Of a stretch of 64,000 nt of DNA, positions 1 to 8,846 are shown in pieces. The stretch covers positions 1,426,001 through 1,490,000 of the forward strand of contig NC_022664.1 of NCBI RefSeq assembly GCF_000485905.1, read 5' to 3'. Made by a program: the position numbers and the translations under genes. Each line of letters opens with the position of its first letter. The first letter of the stretch is position 1. The notes beneath the pieces were generated by a model. That model was not told the DNA's origin. It ran no database searches and was given only the letters and a program-made list of their open reading frames with translations. The DNA comes from Spiribacter curvatus (GTDB lineage Bacteria > Pseudomonadota > Gammaproteobacteria > Nitrococcales > Nitrococcaceae).

Positions 1-1150
1 AGGCGGTTCGCGCGCGGGGATCGGTCCCGGTCAGCAGCTGCGCCGCCACCACACAGGTGAGCCCGAAGGGAAGATAGCCGGCGTATCCGAGCAACGGCAT
101 CTCAAAGACATGCAGGATCTGTGCATTGGGGATGTGGTAAGTCCACCGCGCCAGGCTGAAAATGTTCCAGAGCTCCCAGCAGAATCCGCAGAACAGCGCG
201 GCGAGCACCGCAAGCCAGGGGTCACGCCAGTTCCCGCCTGCAACGCCACTGAACAGGTGGCGCTCGCCAACCGCGCCCTGGATGGCCACAATCAGCAGCG
301 GCGGAGCGACCCAGACCAGCGCATAGAATGCATCGGGCCGGATGGCGATCGCCACCAGTCCCAGCGCGCCGGCTATCAGTACCGCTTTGGCGGTGCGTTC
401 CGGCCGTGACGGGCGCAACTGGAGAAACTGATCCAGACCCCGGGACAGGCCCGGCCAGGTCGCGAACAGATCCCGGGTAACCAGCACCGCCGGCAGCACG
501 GTGCTGAACGGCAGCGCCGATCGCAGAAACCAGTTGAGGGCGTCATTCTCCGCGACTCCCGTCCCGGTGTAGATCCAGTTGCCAGTGAACTGATTGAGGT
601 ATTCAAACAGATACCAGAATAGTGCGCTTGCCGGGAAAAGCGCGAGAAACCGCCGCGGCTGTTCGATGACAAGAACCCGGCCACCGCGGCGTTGGATCCA
701 CGCGCTGATCACACCGACGTAAGCCACCCACAGCGGTGTGAAACTGAGTCGACGAACGGTTTCCAGTCCCGGGATGGGCACCCAGGCGATGACCCAGAAC
801 ACCCCAAGCGCGATCAGCGACAGCCAACCCCAACGTGGGAAAGCCGGTCGTGGCGATACGGACGCTGGCGCTGCCGACGGGTGATGGGCATTGGCCCGCA
901 GGACCCGGATCACGAAGGGCAGCAGGGTGGCAAGGATCAGGATCGCATAGAGCGCGAAGGCGAGCGGCACGAAACTGCCGGGCGCCGGCTCGATGGGTCG
1001 CGGCGGAAAGCGCAGGTAATCGCCTGGATCGCCGTTGACGATCAGGACACCCACCAGTGGCGCGACGACCATCAGCGCCACGATCGCCAGCGTCTGGAGA
1101 CCGTGACGCCGCCACCCGCCGTATCGCGATTCAGTCTCTGTCGACAGCAT
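1..1150 (-). CDS. Integral membrane protein of unknown function, 3' end outside window
   Basis: Open frame of about 383 codons reading off the left edge; the C-terminus is missing. I do not recognise the family. The start is ATG at 1150, which overlaps the end of the preceding CinA/MoaB-domain gene by 20 nt, suggesting translational coupling. The protein is strongly hydrophobic, with perhaps eight or more membrane segments; the first spans roughly residues 21-41. A stretch with CWELWN, then an aromatic segment, then EMPLLGYAGYLPFG near residues 335-370 looks conserved-like, with charged and aromatic residues inside membrane segments. It is the last visible member of the yafS-rnhA-dnaQ-HAD-cinA-like chain. 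No enzymatic motif is evident, so no function is assigned. Confidence 0.8.
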   Translation of the reverse strand, partial: MLSTETESRYGGWRRHGLQTLAIVALMVVAPLVGVLIVNGDPGDYLRFPPRPIEPAPGSFVPLAFALYAILILATLLPFVIRVLRANAHHPSAAPASVSPRPAFPRWGWLSLIALGVFWVIAWVPIPGLETVRRLSFTPLWVAYVGVISAWIQRRGGRVLVIEQPRRFLALFPASALFWYLFEYLNQFTGNWIYTGTGVAENDALNWFLRSALPFSTVLPAVLVTRDLFATWPGLSRGLDQFLQLRPSRPERTAKAVLIAGALGLVAIAIRPDAFYALVWVAPPLLIVAIQGAVGERHLFSGVAGGNWRDPWLAVLAALFCGFCWELWNIFSLARWTYHIPNAQILHVFEMPLLGYAGYLPFGLTCVVAAQLLTGTDPRARTA

Positions 1151-1913
1151 CGATCGCCACCACCCGCCAGTCAAACCCGAGCGCCTCGACCGCCCCTCGC
1201 AGTGCTTCCATGGCCGTTCCGACGGCTGCCGGCGAGCCCCGCAGCCCCAGCTCCAGCGAGAAACCATCCTCCCGCAGCGTCGGCAGGCAGGACAGGCGCA
1301 GATCCGGGTAATCGCGCTCGAAACGCTCGAGCAGCGGGATCATATCGCTTTCACGGGCGCCATCGACAGCGATCGCCTGTTCCGCCAGACGCTCCGCGTC
1401 CTGCCACTGCGAGTAGTGATGATCAAGCACCCAGGCCATCATTGGCCAGGCCATGCTGGGGAAACCCGGCATGAAATGATGGTGGGCAATGCTGAACCCG
1501 GGCACCTGATTGACTGGATTGGGGATCACATCCGATCCCTCGGGAAACTCCACCAGCTGGAGACGATGGGCGGGCTCGACCGGACGGCCAAAGCGCTCCT
1601 CAAGCATCGCGACTCCTTCCGGCTGGGGGATGAGCGGGCGGCCCAGTGCCGCGGCGGCACACTGACGGGTCCGGTCATCGGGCGTGGCGCCGATCCCGCC
1701 GCAGCTGAATACGACGTCACCCCCCGCCAGCGTTTCCTCCAGCGTGCGGGTGATCAGTGTTGGCTCGTCGCTGATCATCCGCACCCAGCGCAGCTCGAGA
1801 CCACGCTCCGCCAGCAGTTCCAGCAGATGGGGGAAATGCTTGTCTGAGCGCTTGCCAGACAGCAGCTCATCGCCAATCACAATCAGTCCGAAGCCAGGGA
1901 TAGAGTCCGCCAT
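1131..1913 (-). CDS. CinA N-terminal / MoaB-like molybdopterin-binding domain protein
   Basis: 260 aa. The N-terminus has the IGDELLSGKRSD segment and residues near 73-84 read SCGGIGATPDD, the pattern of the MoCF-biosynthesis (MoaB/MogA/CinA-N) fold. The nicotinamide-nucleotide amidase half of full CinA is absent, so this is the stand-alone 'competence/damage-inducible protein A' type. Its substrate is not known for this group; nucleotide pyrophosphatase activity is known in some CinA-N proteins but is only a possibility here. ATG at 1913 is chosen because the longer frame adds a non-conserved arginine-rich lead, and because this ATG overlaps the upstream HAD stop as TAATG. The downstream membrane protein overlaps its 3' end by 20 nt. 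Confidence 0.82.
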   Translation of the reverse strand: MADSIPGFGLIVIGDELLSGKRSDKHFPHLLELLAERGLELRWVRMISDEPTLITRTLEETLAGGDVVFSCGGIGATPDDRTRQCAAAALGRPLIPQPEGVAMLEERFGRPVEPAHRLQLVEFPEGSDVIPNPVNQVPGFSIAHHHFMPGFPSMAWPMMAWVLDHHYSQWQDAERLAEQAIAVDGARESDMIPLLERFERDYPDLRLSCLPTLREDGFSLELGLRGSPAAVGTAMEALRGAVEALGFDWRVVAIDAVDRD

Positions 1914-2650
1914 TACATCGACTCCCGAATCAGTCCCAGCAGCATGCCCTCGAGCTCCGCGAGGCTGGAGACTGGCGTATGCGGGACATCGGGAACGTCC
2001 CCGGGCCACGCCGCATTGTCCCGATTGAGCCAGACCGCCTGCATGCCATTCGCCGCTGCGCCATAGACATCGCTGTGGACATCATCACCGACATGGACGA
2101 TCTGCCCGGCCGCGACTCCCGCCCGGCCCGCCGCTGTGTCAAAGACCAGGTGCGAGGGCTTGGCCGCACCCAGATCGACCGCGGAGAGCGCGAAATCGAA
2201 GTACGCATCCAGTCCGATCCGGGCGATATCGGCGTTGCCGTTGGTGATGGCACCCACACGGACGCGGCCCTGAAGGGCCCGCAGCATCGCCAGTGTATCC
2301 GGGTAGAGCCTCACCGCATGACGGGCCTCCAGGAACACGTCAAAGGCCTCTTCCACCAGCGTATCGAGGATAGGGCCCGCATAACCGGCGAGCTCGCCGG
2401 CCCGACGCAGCCCTGCGCGGCGCAGGGCAGTGACATCGTGCGCGATGTCAGGCCGCTCGGCCGCGATCTGGTTGCGCAGCTCCCGCATGCCCTCGGCGCC
2501 GACATGCTGTGTTACTGCCGGGTAGTGCTGCTCGAGCAACCCGTGGCAGACCGCCTCGGCATGCGGCAGAACGCCATCGAGGTCCCATAGGGTGAAGTCG
2601 AGGTCGAACGTAACCGCGGCGATCGGCGCCTGTAGCGTTCGGCGCGTCAC
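1913..2650 (-). CDS. HAD-superfamily hydrolase, YjjG-like phosphatase
   Basis: 245 aa. HAD motif I is FDLDFTLWD (nucleophile D16, acid/base D18), motif II is ITNGNAD, and motifs III/IV are the lysine in AKPSHLVFD and HVGDDVHSDV. The residues between motifs I and II form a helical cap typical of the HAD-IA nucleotidase/phosphoglycolate-phosphatase group. The probable activity is dephosphorylation of a small phosphometabolite, for example a nucleoside monophosphate; the substrate cannot be read from sequence. The start is GTG at 2650, overlapping the dnaQ stop as GTGA; the longer ATG frame adds an unconserved lead. The 3' end overlaps the CinA-like gene by 3 nt. Confidence 0.85.
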   Translation of the reverse strand: MTRRTLQAPIAAVTFDLDFTLWDLDGVLPHAEAVCHGLLEQHYPAVTQHVGAEGMRELRNQIAAERPDIAHDVTALRRAGLRRAGELAGYAGPILDTLVEEAFDVFLEARHAVRLYPDTLAMLRALQGRVRVGAITNGNADIARIGLDAYFDFALSAVDLGAAKPSHLVFDTAAGRAGVAAGQIVHVGDDVHSDVYGAAANGMQAVWLNRDNAAWPGDVPDVPHTPVSSLAELEGMLLGLIRESM

Positions 2651-3375
2651 GCGTGCACCTCCCCATCCAGTGTTCGCCAGACACAGTGGCCACCGCTCTG
2701 CTGATCGAGCTGATCGAGCCATGCGGTGTGAGCGGCCGTTTCCGCCTCGGTCGGCTCGATGACCCGCAGCCGTGGCCGATCGGCGCTGACCGGCTGGTCG
2801 CTCTCGATCCGCTGCGCGGGGCCCTCTTCTTCCTGGGCACTGAGATGCAGGGTGACCTGCCCGCCGGTCATTGCCAGATACACCTCGGCAAGGATCTCGG
2901 CGTCGAGCAGCGCACCATGGTGTGTGCGACCGCTGTTATCGATCGCATAGCGCCGGCAGAGGGCGTCGAGGCTGTTGCGCTGACCGGGATGGCGACGCCG
3001 CGCGAGCGTCAGGCTATCGGTCACCCGGCAGTGATCGGCGATCCGTCCCCAGTCGGTGCCAAGCCGGCCGAGCTCGCTGTCGAGAAAACCGACGTCGAAG
3101 GGCGCGTTATGGATGATCAGCTCGGCGTCGGCCACAAAATCGAGGAAAGACCGGGCGATATCCGCAAAGCGCGGTTTATCCATCAGGAACCGGTCGGTGA
3201 TCCCGTGCACCTCGACGGCCTCGGGATCCACCGCCCGATCGGGGTTGATGTATTCATGGAAACGCTGCCCGGTGGGCCGGCGCTGTTCGACCTCATAACA
3301 GCCAATCTCAATGATCCGGTGGCCGTTTTCCGGCTCGAGTCCAGTGGTTTCCGTATCCAGAATGACCTGGCGCAT
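2647..3375 (-). CDS. dnaQ: DNA polymerase III epsilon subunit (3'-5' proofreading exonuclease)
   Basis: 242 aa, the family's usual length. The exonuclease motifs are in order: ExoI LDTETTGLEP with metal ligands D7 and E9, ExoII HNAPFDVGFLD, and ExoIII epsilon with HHGALLDAEILAEVY. This is the DEDDh proofreading subunit of the replicative polymerase core, which binds DnaE and the beta clamp. The C-terminal 60 residues after the nuclease domain are charged and would carry the DnaE-binding region. The ATG overlaps the rnhA stop as TGATG, and the gene's own stop overlaps the HAD gene's GTG. The rnhA-dnaQ pair is convergent in E. coli; here the two are collinear and translationally coupled. Confidence 0.97.
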   Translation of the reverse strand: MRQVILDTETTGLEPENGHRIIEIGCYEVEQRRPTGQRFHEYINPDRAVDPEAVEVHGITDRFLMDKPRFADIARSFLDFVADAELIIHNAPFDVGFLDSELGRLGTDWGRIADHCRVTDSLTLARRRHPGQRNSLDALCRRYAIDNSGRTHHGALLDAEILAEVYLAMTGGQVTLHLSAQEEEGPAQRIESDQPVSADRPRLRVIEPTEAETAAHTAWLDQLDQQSGGHCVWRTLDGEVHA

Positions 3376-3821
3376 CAGTCCGCCGCCCTTTCCAGCTCGT
3401 CGATCCCTTGGTTGGCAAGATCATCAACGCGTTCATTGCCATCATGGCCGGTATGGCCACGTACCCAGTGCCAGCGTATCTCATGGCGCTGCGAGAGCGC
3501 ATCCAGACGCTCCCACAGATCCCGGTTCTTGACCGGCTGGCGACTGGCAGTCTTCCAGCCACGGCGCTTCCAGGCATCCACCCACTCGGTGATGCCCTTG
3601 CGGACATACTGGGAATCGGTGGTCAGATCCACCGAACATGGACGGCTCAACGTCTCCAGCGCCTGAATGGCCGCCATCAACTCCATGCGGTTATTGGTGG
3701 TCTCCCGCTCGCCGCCGTGCAGGGTCTTCTCGACCCCTTCCCAGCGCATCAGCACGCCCCAGCCACCCGGTCCGGGATTGCCCCGGCAGGCGCCGTCCGT
3801 GAAAATCTCAACCGGCGTCAT
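3375..3821 (-). CDS. rnhA: Ribonuclease HI
   Basis: 148 aa, close to the 155 aa of E. coli RNase HI. It degrades the RNA strand of RNA-DNA hybrids such as R-loops and Okazaki primers. The catalytic carboxylates are visible as D9 (IFTDGACRG), E47 (NNRMELMA), D69 (LTTDSQYV) and the last aspartate in the [15 protein letters not shown] segment, which also holds the flexible histidine. The basic handle region [18 protein letters not shown] is present. The start overlaps the end of the upstream methyltransferase gene by 14 nt, and the stop overlaps the dnaQ start as TGATG. Confidence 0.98.
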   Translation of the reverse strand: MTPVEIFTDGACRGNPGPGGWGVLMRWEGVEKTLHGGERETTNNRMELMAAIQALETLSRPCSVDLTTDSQYVRKGITEWVDAWKRRGWKTASRQPVKNRDLWERLDALSQRHEIRWHWVRGHTGHDGNERVDDLANQGIDELERAAD

Positions 3822-4572
3822 GCCAGCTCTCCCTTCGACTTCGAGTGGCCCCGGCGCCGGCCTGCGTCAGGCCGCCGGGAATGATTTCAAATCGGCGCCG
3901 CCATTGCTGGGGCGGATTCACCGCGCCGTTAACGCGCTTCTGACCAATCACCAGATGGGCACCGCCAATCCAGTTGAGACCCGCACCCAGCGACTCCCTC
4001 CGGCGGTTGGCCTGGGAATGGGGATGGCGTTGCAGCCACCAACGACTCAGCGGCGGTGGCAGGAGGGCCACCCCTTCTGGCCGCCGGGGCACCATACCCA
4101 GCAGCATCATCCAGTCGGCGATCCGTCGGGCGGCAAGATAGCGCCCCGACCATGGCGGCGTCCGGGCATTGCCCGACAGAGCGCGGCGCACCCCCCACAG
4201 GCTGTAGGGGTTGAACCCCAGCACCAGCAGATGACCCTCCGGCGCAAGGACACGTGCCGCCTCGCGGATGACCTGATGGGGGGCGTGACTGAACTCCAGC
4301 TGATGGATCAGCATGACCACATCGACACTGCTCGAGGTCAGCGGAATCACCCGACTGTCTGCCTCCAGATCAATCGACCCGTCCGGGCAGTCATCCATCA
4401 CCCACTGACGGACATTACCGAACACTGCTGGACTGCGGCCGCCGCCATAGGCACCGACCTGCAGGACACGCCGTGCATACAGTCCGGCCAGACGCCGCGT
4501 CAGCAATCGCGTCTCGCGCTCCGCAAGATCCTCCCCCGCCGGTGTAGCAAACCATTCATGCAGCGCACGCAT
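3808..4572 (-). CDS. SAM-dependent methyltransferase, YafS-like
   Basis: 254 aa. A class I methyltransferase fold is indicated by [10 protein letters not shown] (motif I, SAM binding), the acidic end of strand 2 in [18 protein letters not shown] (motif IV) and a post-motif segment [16 protein letters not shown] typical of the UbiE/type 11 group. The position next to gloB, rnhA and dnaQ matches E. coli yafS, whose substrate is unknown. The start is ATG 4572, preceded by a strong GGAGGAATC ribosome site; the longer frame upstream runs antisense through gloB and is rejected. The gene is divergent from gloB across 72 bp and overlaps rnhA by 14 nt. Confidence 0.88.
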   Translation of the reverse strand: MRALHEWFATPAGEDLAERETRLLTRRLAGLYARRVLQVGAYGGGRSPAVFGNVRQWVMDDCPDGSIDLEADSRVIPLTSSSVDVVMLIHQLEFSHAPHQVIREAARVLAPEGHLLVLGFNPYSLWGVRRALSGNARTPPWSGRYLAARRIADWMMLLGMVPRRPEGVALLPPPLSRWWLQRHPHSQANRRRESLGAGLNWIGGAHLVIGQKRVNGAVNPPQQWRRRFEIIPGGLTQAGAGATRSRRESWHDAG

Positions 4573-4609
4573 CGATGATTCCTCCGTACGGTTGATCGAA
4601 CATTGGCAA

Positions 4610-4638
4610 TTGAGGCGACCGGTCGGTCGGGGTAGCAT
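4610..4638 (+). promoter_or_regulatory. Candidate sigma70 promoter of gloB
   Basis: TTGAGG at 4610-4615 and TAGCAT at 4633-4638 are separated by exactly 17 bp (4/6 matches to each consensus box). The expected transcription start, 6-7 nt further on, coincides with the gloB ATG at 4645, and no Shine-Dalgarno motif lies in front of that ATG. This predicts a leaderless or nearly leaderless message. Inference from consensus only. Confidence 0.45.
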
Positions 4639-4644
4639 GCAACG

Positions 4645-5412
4645 ATGCTCGAAGTTACACCAATCCCCGTCCTCAGCGATAATTATACTTGGCTCATCCA
4701 TCAGCCGCAGTCTTCTGGCGCGATCGTCGTCGATCCCGGCGACGCCACGCCGGTCGCGCACGCGCTGGACAGCCTCGACCTGCACCTGACTGCCATTCTG
4801 ATCACTCATCATCACGGTGATCACGTGGCCGGTGTCGGGGGGTTGCTGGCGGATGCCCTCCCGGTCTATGGGCCGGCTGACAGCAACATTCCACACCTGA
4901 CGCATCCGCTCCGGGCGGGTGACCGGGTTGCGCCGGGTGGTCTTGGCATTTCGCTGGAAGTGCTCGCAGTGCCCGGACACACCCTTGATCATATCGCCTA
5001 TCTGGGCGATGGCATGCTGTTTGCCGGCGATGCGCTTTTCGCCGGCGGCTGCGGGCGGATGTTCGAGGGCACGCCGGAACCGATGCAGCGCTATCTCGCC
5101 GAATTACGCGATCTGGCCCCCGATACCGACATCTACTGCGGGCATGAATACACGCAGGCGAACCTCGAGTTCGCGAAGCGGGTCGAGCCCGAGAACGAGG
5201 CGCTTGAGAAACGACTCGAGCGCGTGCGCGAACAGCGCCGGCGCGGCGCCATCACGGTGCCCTCCACCATCGAGGATGAGCGCGCCACCAATCCGTTCAT
5301 GCGCTGGGACAGTCATGCAGTCATACGGCATGCCACCGAACATGCAGGTCGCCCCCTGGAGGGTCCGGCCGATGTCTTCGCCGTACTCCGCGACTGGAAA
5401 GATCACTTCTGA
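4645..5412 (+). CDS. gloB: Hydroxyacylglutathione hydrolase (glyoxalase II)
   Basis: 255 aa, the typical length. It hydrolyses S-lactoylglutathione to D-lactate and glutathione in the cytosol, completing methylglyoxal detoxification. The metallo-beta-lactamase dinuclear site motif THHHGDHVAG is present near residue 53, followed by VPGHTLDHI, FAGDALFAGGCGRMFEG and YCGHEYT, which supply the remaining metal ligands. The C-terminal substrate domain with the glutathione-contact arginine/lysine region is intact. No ribosome site precedes the ATG. mltD follows after 10 nt, an arrangement also seen in E. coli and Pseudomonas. Confidence 0.97.
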   Translation: MLEVTPIPVLSDNYTWLIHQPQSSGAIVVDPGDATPVAHALDSLDLHLTAILITHHHGDHVAGVGGLLADALPVYGPADSNIPHLTHPLRAGDRVAPGGLGISLEVLAVPGHTLDHIAYLGDGMLFAGDALFAGGCGRMFEGTPEPMQRYLAELRDLAPDTDIYCGHEYTQANLEFAKRVEPENEALEKRLERVREQRRRGAITVPSTIEDERATNPFMRWDSHAVIRHATEHAGRPLEGPADVFAVLRDWKDHF

Positions 5413-5422
5413 GGAACCGCTC

Positions 5423-7033
5423 TTGAGCCGCTACTGTTTCGCGCCGCTACTCACGGCCCTCCTGATCGCCGGCTGCGCCAATGTCCCGCAGCAGACCTCA
5501 TCCCCCGATGCCGATCAGGCTGTGGCGACGGGCGGGTCACCGACTGGTTCTGCGGAACACCCCATGGCCCGGGAGCCATCGACGCGCACCGCAGGCGGCG
5601 CTGACGCCGGCACCTCCCCCGATCCGGCGGCCAATGTCTGGGAGCGGATCCGACGCGGCTATGCCATCCCTGATCACGACAACCCGCGTGTGCGCCGTCA
5701 GTTGACCGACTATGCAACTTACGGCGACTACTGGCAGCGAGTGTCTCAGCGCGCCCGTCCCTACCTCTATCACATCGTCGAGACCCTCGACGCCCGCGAT
5801 ATGCCGCTGGAGCTGGCGCTTCTGCCGGTCGTCGAGAGTGCCTTCCGGCCGTTCGCCTATTCCCACGGCAGTGCCGCCGGTATCTGGCAGTTCATCCCCG
5901 CGACCGGCCGGCACTACGGGCTGGCACAGAACTGGTGGTATGACGGCCGCCGGGATGTCCTGGCCGCCACCGATGCCGCCGTGAACTACCTGAGCTACCT
6001 CGGTGAGATGTTCGAGGGTGACTGGCTCCTGGCCCTCGCCGCCTACAACGCAGGCGAGGGGACGGTCATGCGCGCGATTGAGCGCAACCGCCAGGCGGGC
6101 CGCCCGACCGACTACTGGTCGCTCGATCTGCCCCGGGAAACCATGAACTATGTCCCGCGCTTGCTGGCAATCAGTGAGCTGGTCGCGAATCCATCCGCGC
6201 ACGGCGTTGAGCTGGAACCCATCGCCAATGACCCCGCGGTCGTCACCATCAATCTCGACCGCCAGATCGATCTGGCACTGGCCGCCGACCTCGCCGGTAT
6301 CGACATGGAGACCCTCTATCGGCTCAACCCCGGCTACAACCGCTGGGCCACCCCGCCATCCGGGCCCCATCGGCTACTCCTGCCGGCGGCACGCGCCAGT
6401 GCATTCCGACAGGGACTGGAGCGCACTCCCGAGACCGCGTGGATGCGCTGGCAACGGCATCAGATCCGTCAGGGCGACACCCTGGGGGGCATCGCCAATC
6501 AGTACCACATCACCGTGGCCTCGCTTCGCGAGGCGAATGACCTCAACGGCGACATGATCCGCCGCGGCGATCATCTGCTCGTCCCCATGGCCAGCCGCCC
6601 GACCGACGACTATGTGCTGACCGCGGATGCGCGTCGTCAGACAATGCGCAATCGCCAGCGGGACGATGGTGAGCGGCGGCACTACACTGTCCAGGCCGGT
6701 GACAGCTTCTGGGCCATTGCCCAGCGCTTCAATGTAACTGCCCGGCAACTGGCGGGCTGGAACGGGATGGCCCCCGGGGATACGCTCGGTGTGGGCGAGC
6801 AGCTGGTCGTGTGGACGCAGGACGGTGGCGGCCGCGGCACGGGTTCGTCCCGTCGACTGCAGTCAGTGACCTATTCAGTCCGGCAGGGAGACTCGCTCTA
6901 CCGGATCGCCCGCCAGTTCAACGTCAGCATTGGCGATCTGCGACGCTGGAACGACCTGAGCGCCAACACCTACCTGCAACCCGGCCAGGAACTGCAGATG
7001 GAGGTGGATGTCACCGCCCAGAGCGGGACCTGA
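5423..7033 (+). CDS. mltD: Membrane-bound lytic murein transglycosylase D (lipoprotein)
   Basis: 536 aa. The start is TTG at 5423, placed after a GAGGAA site overlapping the gloB stop. This choice gives a clean lipoprotein signal peptide with lipobox LIAGC and acylated Cys18; the much longer open frame upstream is only a shadow of gloB. The soluble lytic transglycosylase domain covers roughly residues 110-270, with catalytic Glu138 in VVESAFRP and the SAAGIWQF motif. Three LysM peptidoglycan-binding modules lie near residues 346-388, 420-464 and 483-528. It cleaves glycan strands in the periplasm, forming 1,6-anhydromuropeptides. It is probably cotranscribed with gloB. Confidence 0.96.
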   Translation: MSRYCFAPLLTALLIAGCANVPQQTSSPDADQAVATGGSPTGSAEHPMAREPSTRTAGGADAGTSPDPAANVWERIRRGYAIPDHDNPRVRRQLTDYATYGDYWQRVSQRARPYLYHIVETLDARDMPLELALLPVVESAFRPFAYSHGSAAGIWQFIPATGRHYGLAQNWWYDGRRDVLAATDAAVNYLSYLGEMFEGDWLLALAAYNAGEGTVMRAIERNRQAGRPTDYWSLDLPRETMNYVPRLLAISELVANPSAHGVELEPIANDPAVVTINLDRQIDLALAADLAGIDMETLYRLNPGYNRWATPPSGPHRLLLPAARASAFRQGLERTPETAWMRWQRHQIRQGDTLGGIANQYHITVASLREANDLNGDMIRRGDHLLVPMASRPTDDYVLTADARRQTMRNRQRDDGERRHYTVQAGDSFWAIAQRFNVTARQLAGWNGMAPGDTLGVGEQLVVWTQDGGGRGTGSSRRLQSVTYSVRQGDSLYRIARQFNVSIGDLRRWNDLSANTYLQPGQELQMEVDVTAQSGT

Positions 7034-7053
7034 GCGGTTGGTCGACGCCGCCG

Positions 7054-7308
7054 CTATTCGCTATCCGGCAGTGTGACATTCAGCTCCAGCACCTCGCAGT
7101 CGCCCTCGCGATCCACCTCGATGCGCACCGCGTCGTCCTCGACCTCAACGTAGCGGCGGATCACCTGCAGGATTTCCTGCTGGAGGGCCGGTAGGTAATC
7201 CGGCCCGCCGCGGTTGCCCCGCTCCCGGGCCACAATCACCTGCAGGCGCTCCTTTGCGACTGAGGCGCTGCGTTTTTTCTCCGAGCGGAAATAATCCAGG
7301 AACGCCAT
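7054..7308 (-). CDS. minE: Cell division topological specificity factor MinE
   Basis: 84 aa, normal for MinE. The N-terminal amphipathic MinD-activating segment ([12 protein letters not shown], then [15 protein letters not shown]) is followed by the dimerisation beta-domain ending in VLELNVTLP. MinE stimulates MinD ATPase at the membrane and drives the pole-to-pole oscillation that keeps the Z ring at mid-cell. It is the last gene of the minCDE set, 4 nt after the minD stop, and converges with mltD across 20 bp. Confidence 0.97.
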   Translation of the reverse strand: MAFLDYFRSEKKRSASVAKERLQVIVARERGNRGGPDYLPALQQEILQVIRRYVEVEDDAVRIEVDREGDCEVLELNVTLPDSE

Positions 7309-7312
7309 TGTG

Positions 7313-8119
7313 CTAGCCCTTGAACAGCCGGCCGAACAGGCCCTTTTTCTCGGTCAGGAAACGATGATCGCGCGCCTCACCCAGATAGCGCGCGACAATG
7401 TCAGCGTAAGCCTGTCCGGCGTCCGTTTTCTCTTCCATGATCACCGGCACACCGGCATTCGAAGCGTTCAGCACCGCGGTGGACTCGGGGATCACCCCCA
7501 GCAGATCGATGGACAGGATCTCACAGATATCCTCGATACTGAGCATCTCCCCCCGACCGACGCGCGATGCGGCATAGCGGGTGACCACCAGATGTTCCTT
7601 GACGGGCTCATCCCCCTGCTCCGCACGGCGGGTCTTGCTCGACAGAAGCCCCAGCACACGGTCGGAATCACGGACCGATGACACCTCCGGATTGGTGACC
7701 ACAAGCGCATCATCGGCGAAGTACATAGCCAGATGGGCGCCCCGCTCAATGCCTGCGGGAGAGTCGCAGATCACGTAATCGTGGGTACTGGCGAGTGTCT
7801 CGAGGACTGACTGGACCCCCTCGAAGGTCAGTGCGTCCTTGTCGCGGGTCTGGGAGGCCGGGAGAATCTCCAGCCCATCAACACGCTTGTCGCGGATCAG
7901 GGCCTGATTGAGATTGGCCTCACCATTGATCACATTCACGAAATCGTAAACGACCCGCCGCTCGCAGCCCATGATGAGATCGAGATTGCGGAGGCCGACG
8001 TCGAAATCGACGACGACCGTCCTGTAGCCCGCCCGAGCAAGTCCCGCCCCGAATGCAGCACTGGTGGTCGTCTTGCCAACGCCCCCCTTGCCGGATGTCA
8101 CAACCACGATTCGCGCCAC
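7313..8119 (-). CDS. minD: Septum site-determining ATPase MinD
   Basis: 268 aa. The deviant Walker A motif [10 protein letters not shown] lies at residues 9-18, the switch region [12 protein letters not shown] and ICDSPAGIE follow, and the C-terminus ends in an amphipathic, lysine-bearing membrane-targeting helix ([11 protein letters not shown]). ATP-bound MinD dimers sit on the membrane, recruit MinC to inhibit FtsZ and are released by MinE. The start is GTG 8119, placed by homology to the usual [13 protein letters not shown] beginning and by a GGGAGGTGA ribosome site; the longer frame lies inside minC. Spacing to minC is 16 nt. Confidence 0.98.
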   Translation of the reverse strand: MARIVVVTSGKGGVGKTTTSAAFGAGLARAGYRTVVVDFDVGLRNLDLIMGCERRVVYDFVNVINGEANLNQALIRDKRVDGLEILPASQTRDKDALTFEGVQSVLETLASTHDYVICDSPAGIERGAHLAMYFADDALVVTNPEVSSVRDSDRVLGLLSSKTRRAEQGDEPVKEHLVVTRYAASRVGRGEMLSIEDICEILSIDLLGVIPESTAVLNASNAGVPVIMEEKTDAGQAYADIVARYLGEARDHRFLTEKKGLFGRLFKG

Positions 8120-8135
8120 ATTCACCTCCCGATTA

Positions 8136-8846
8136 TCAGAGCGCGTTGAGTTCCAGCTCGCCGTCACGCAGCCAGGCCATCGCCGGTGCGTCACGGAGCT
8201 TGGCATTGATCTGATCACTCAGCCGATATTGCCCGGCGACCGCGACCAGTTCAGCCTGCAACGACCGGCAGAAGATACGCGCATTGACATCACCCTGCAC
8301 ACCCGCCAATGCGCGCCCACGCAGCGTATCGTAGACGTGGATGTGTCCGTCGGCCATGAGCTCGGCGCCGGCGCTGACCGGCGCGGTGACGATCAGATCG
8401 CCGCCGCGGGCATAGACCTGCTGGCCGGAGCGGACCGGCTGGGTCACCAATCGCGCCGCACCGGTGCTCTGAGGGGCCGGCCTGTCCTGGCGCTCAGCGG
8501 CCGTTGCCTGCGTCGTCTCCGCGCGCGGTTCATCCAGATTGGGAATGACTCCCAGACCTGCCGATGCCGCCGTCTGCGCCGATAGCCCAGCGACCGCCAC
8601 GGGCAGCAGCCGCCGTTCGCGGAGCCCGGCCGCGAGTGTGGTCAGGGCTTCGGTGTCGATCGTGATCCCATCGGCGGGCACCAGCACCAGCGGCATTCCA
8701 TCGAAGAAATCCGGCGCCTGCGCCAGTCGTGCATCGAGCTGCTGGAGCAGTACCTGCGGGTCCGGTGTCAGCACCCGCAGTACCGTCAGCGTCGTCATGC
8801 GGCCCTTGAGCTCAAAGGCCGCACCGGATCGCTCGGTCACTGCCAT
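8136..8846 (-). CDS. minC: Septum site-determining protein MinC
   Basis: 236 aa. The N-terminal FtsZ-inhibiting domain (about residues 1-105) contains LVLVPADGI, and an alanine/glutamine-rich linker leads to the C-terminal beta-helix domain from about residue 135, with VRSGQQVYARGGDLIV and the conserved MADGHIHVYDTLRGRALAG block that binds MinD. It blocks Z-ring assembly near the poles. The ATG at 8846 overlaps the htpG stop as TGATG. This is unusual, since minCDE normally has its own upstream promoter, and it implies coupling to the chaperone gene. The longer frame upstream is antisense-like sequence inside htpG. Confidence 0.96.
   Translation of the reverse strand: MAVTERSGAAFELKGRMTTLTVLRVLTPDPQVLLQQLDARLAQAPDFFDGMPLVLVPADGITIDTEALTTLAAGLRERRLLPVAVAGLSAQTAASAGLGVIPNLDEPRAETTQATAAERQDRPAPQSTGAARLVTQPVRSGQQVYARGGDLIVTAPVSAGAELMADGHIHVYDTLRGRALAGVQGDVNARIFCRSLQAELVAVAGQYRLSDQINAKLRDAPAMAWLRDGELELNAL

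Noticed and set aside
692-1474. 260-codon plus-strand open frame near the left edge
   Set aside because: Composition rich in R, Q, H and P, without hydrophobic core. The minus strand here reads as a coherent membrane protein and a CinA-like protein.
2653-3666. 337-codon plus-strand open frame opposite dnaQ and rnhA
   Set aside because: It is antisense to two fully motif-supported genes, has no homology signal, and shows the arginine/proline-rich composition expected of shadow frames in GC-rich DNA.
4919-5422. Long N-terminal extension of mltD
   Set aside because: The extension runs out of frame through gloB. The TTG at 5423 gives a proper lipoprotein signal peptide and ribosome site.
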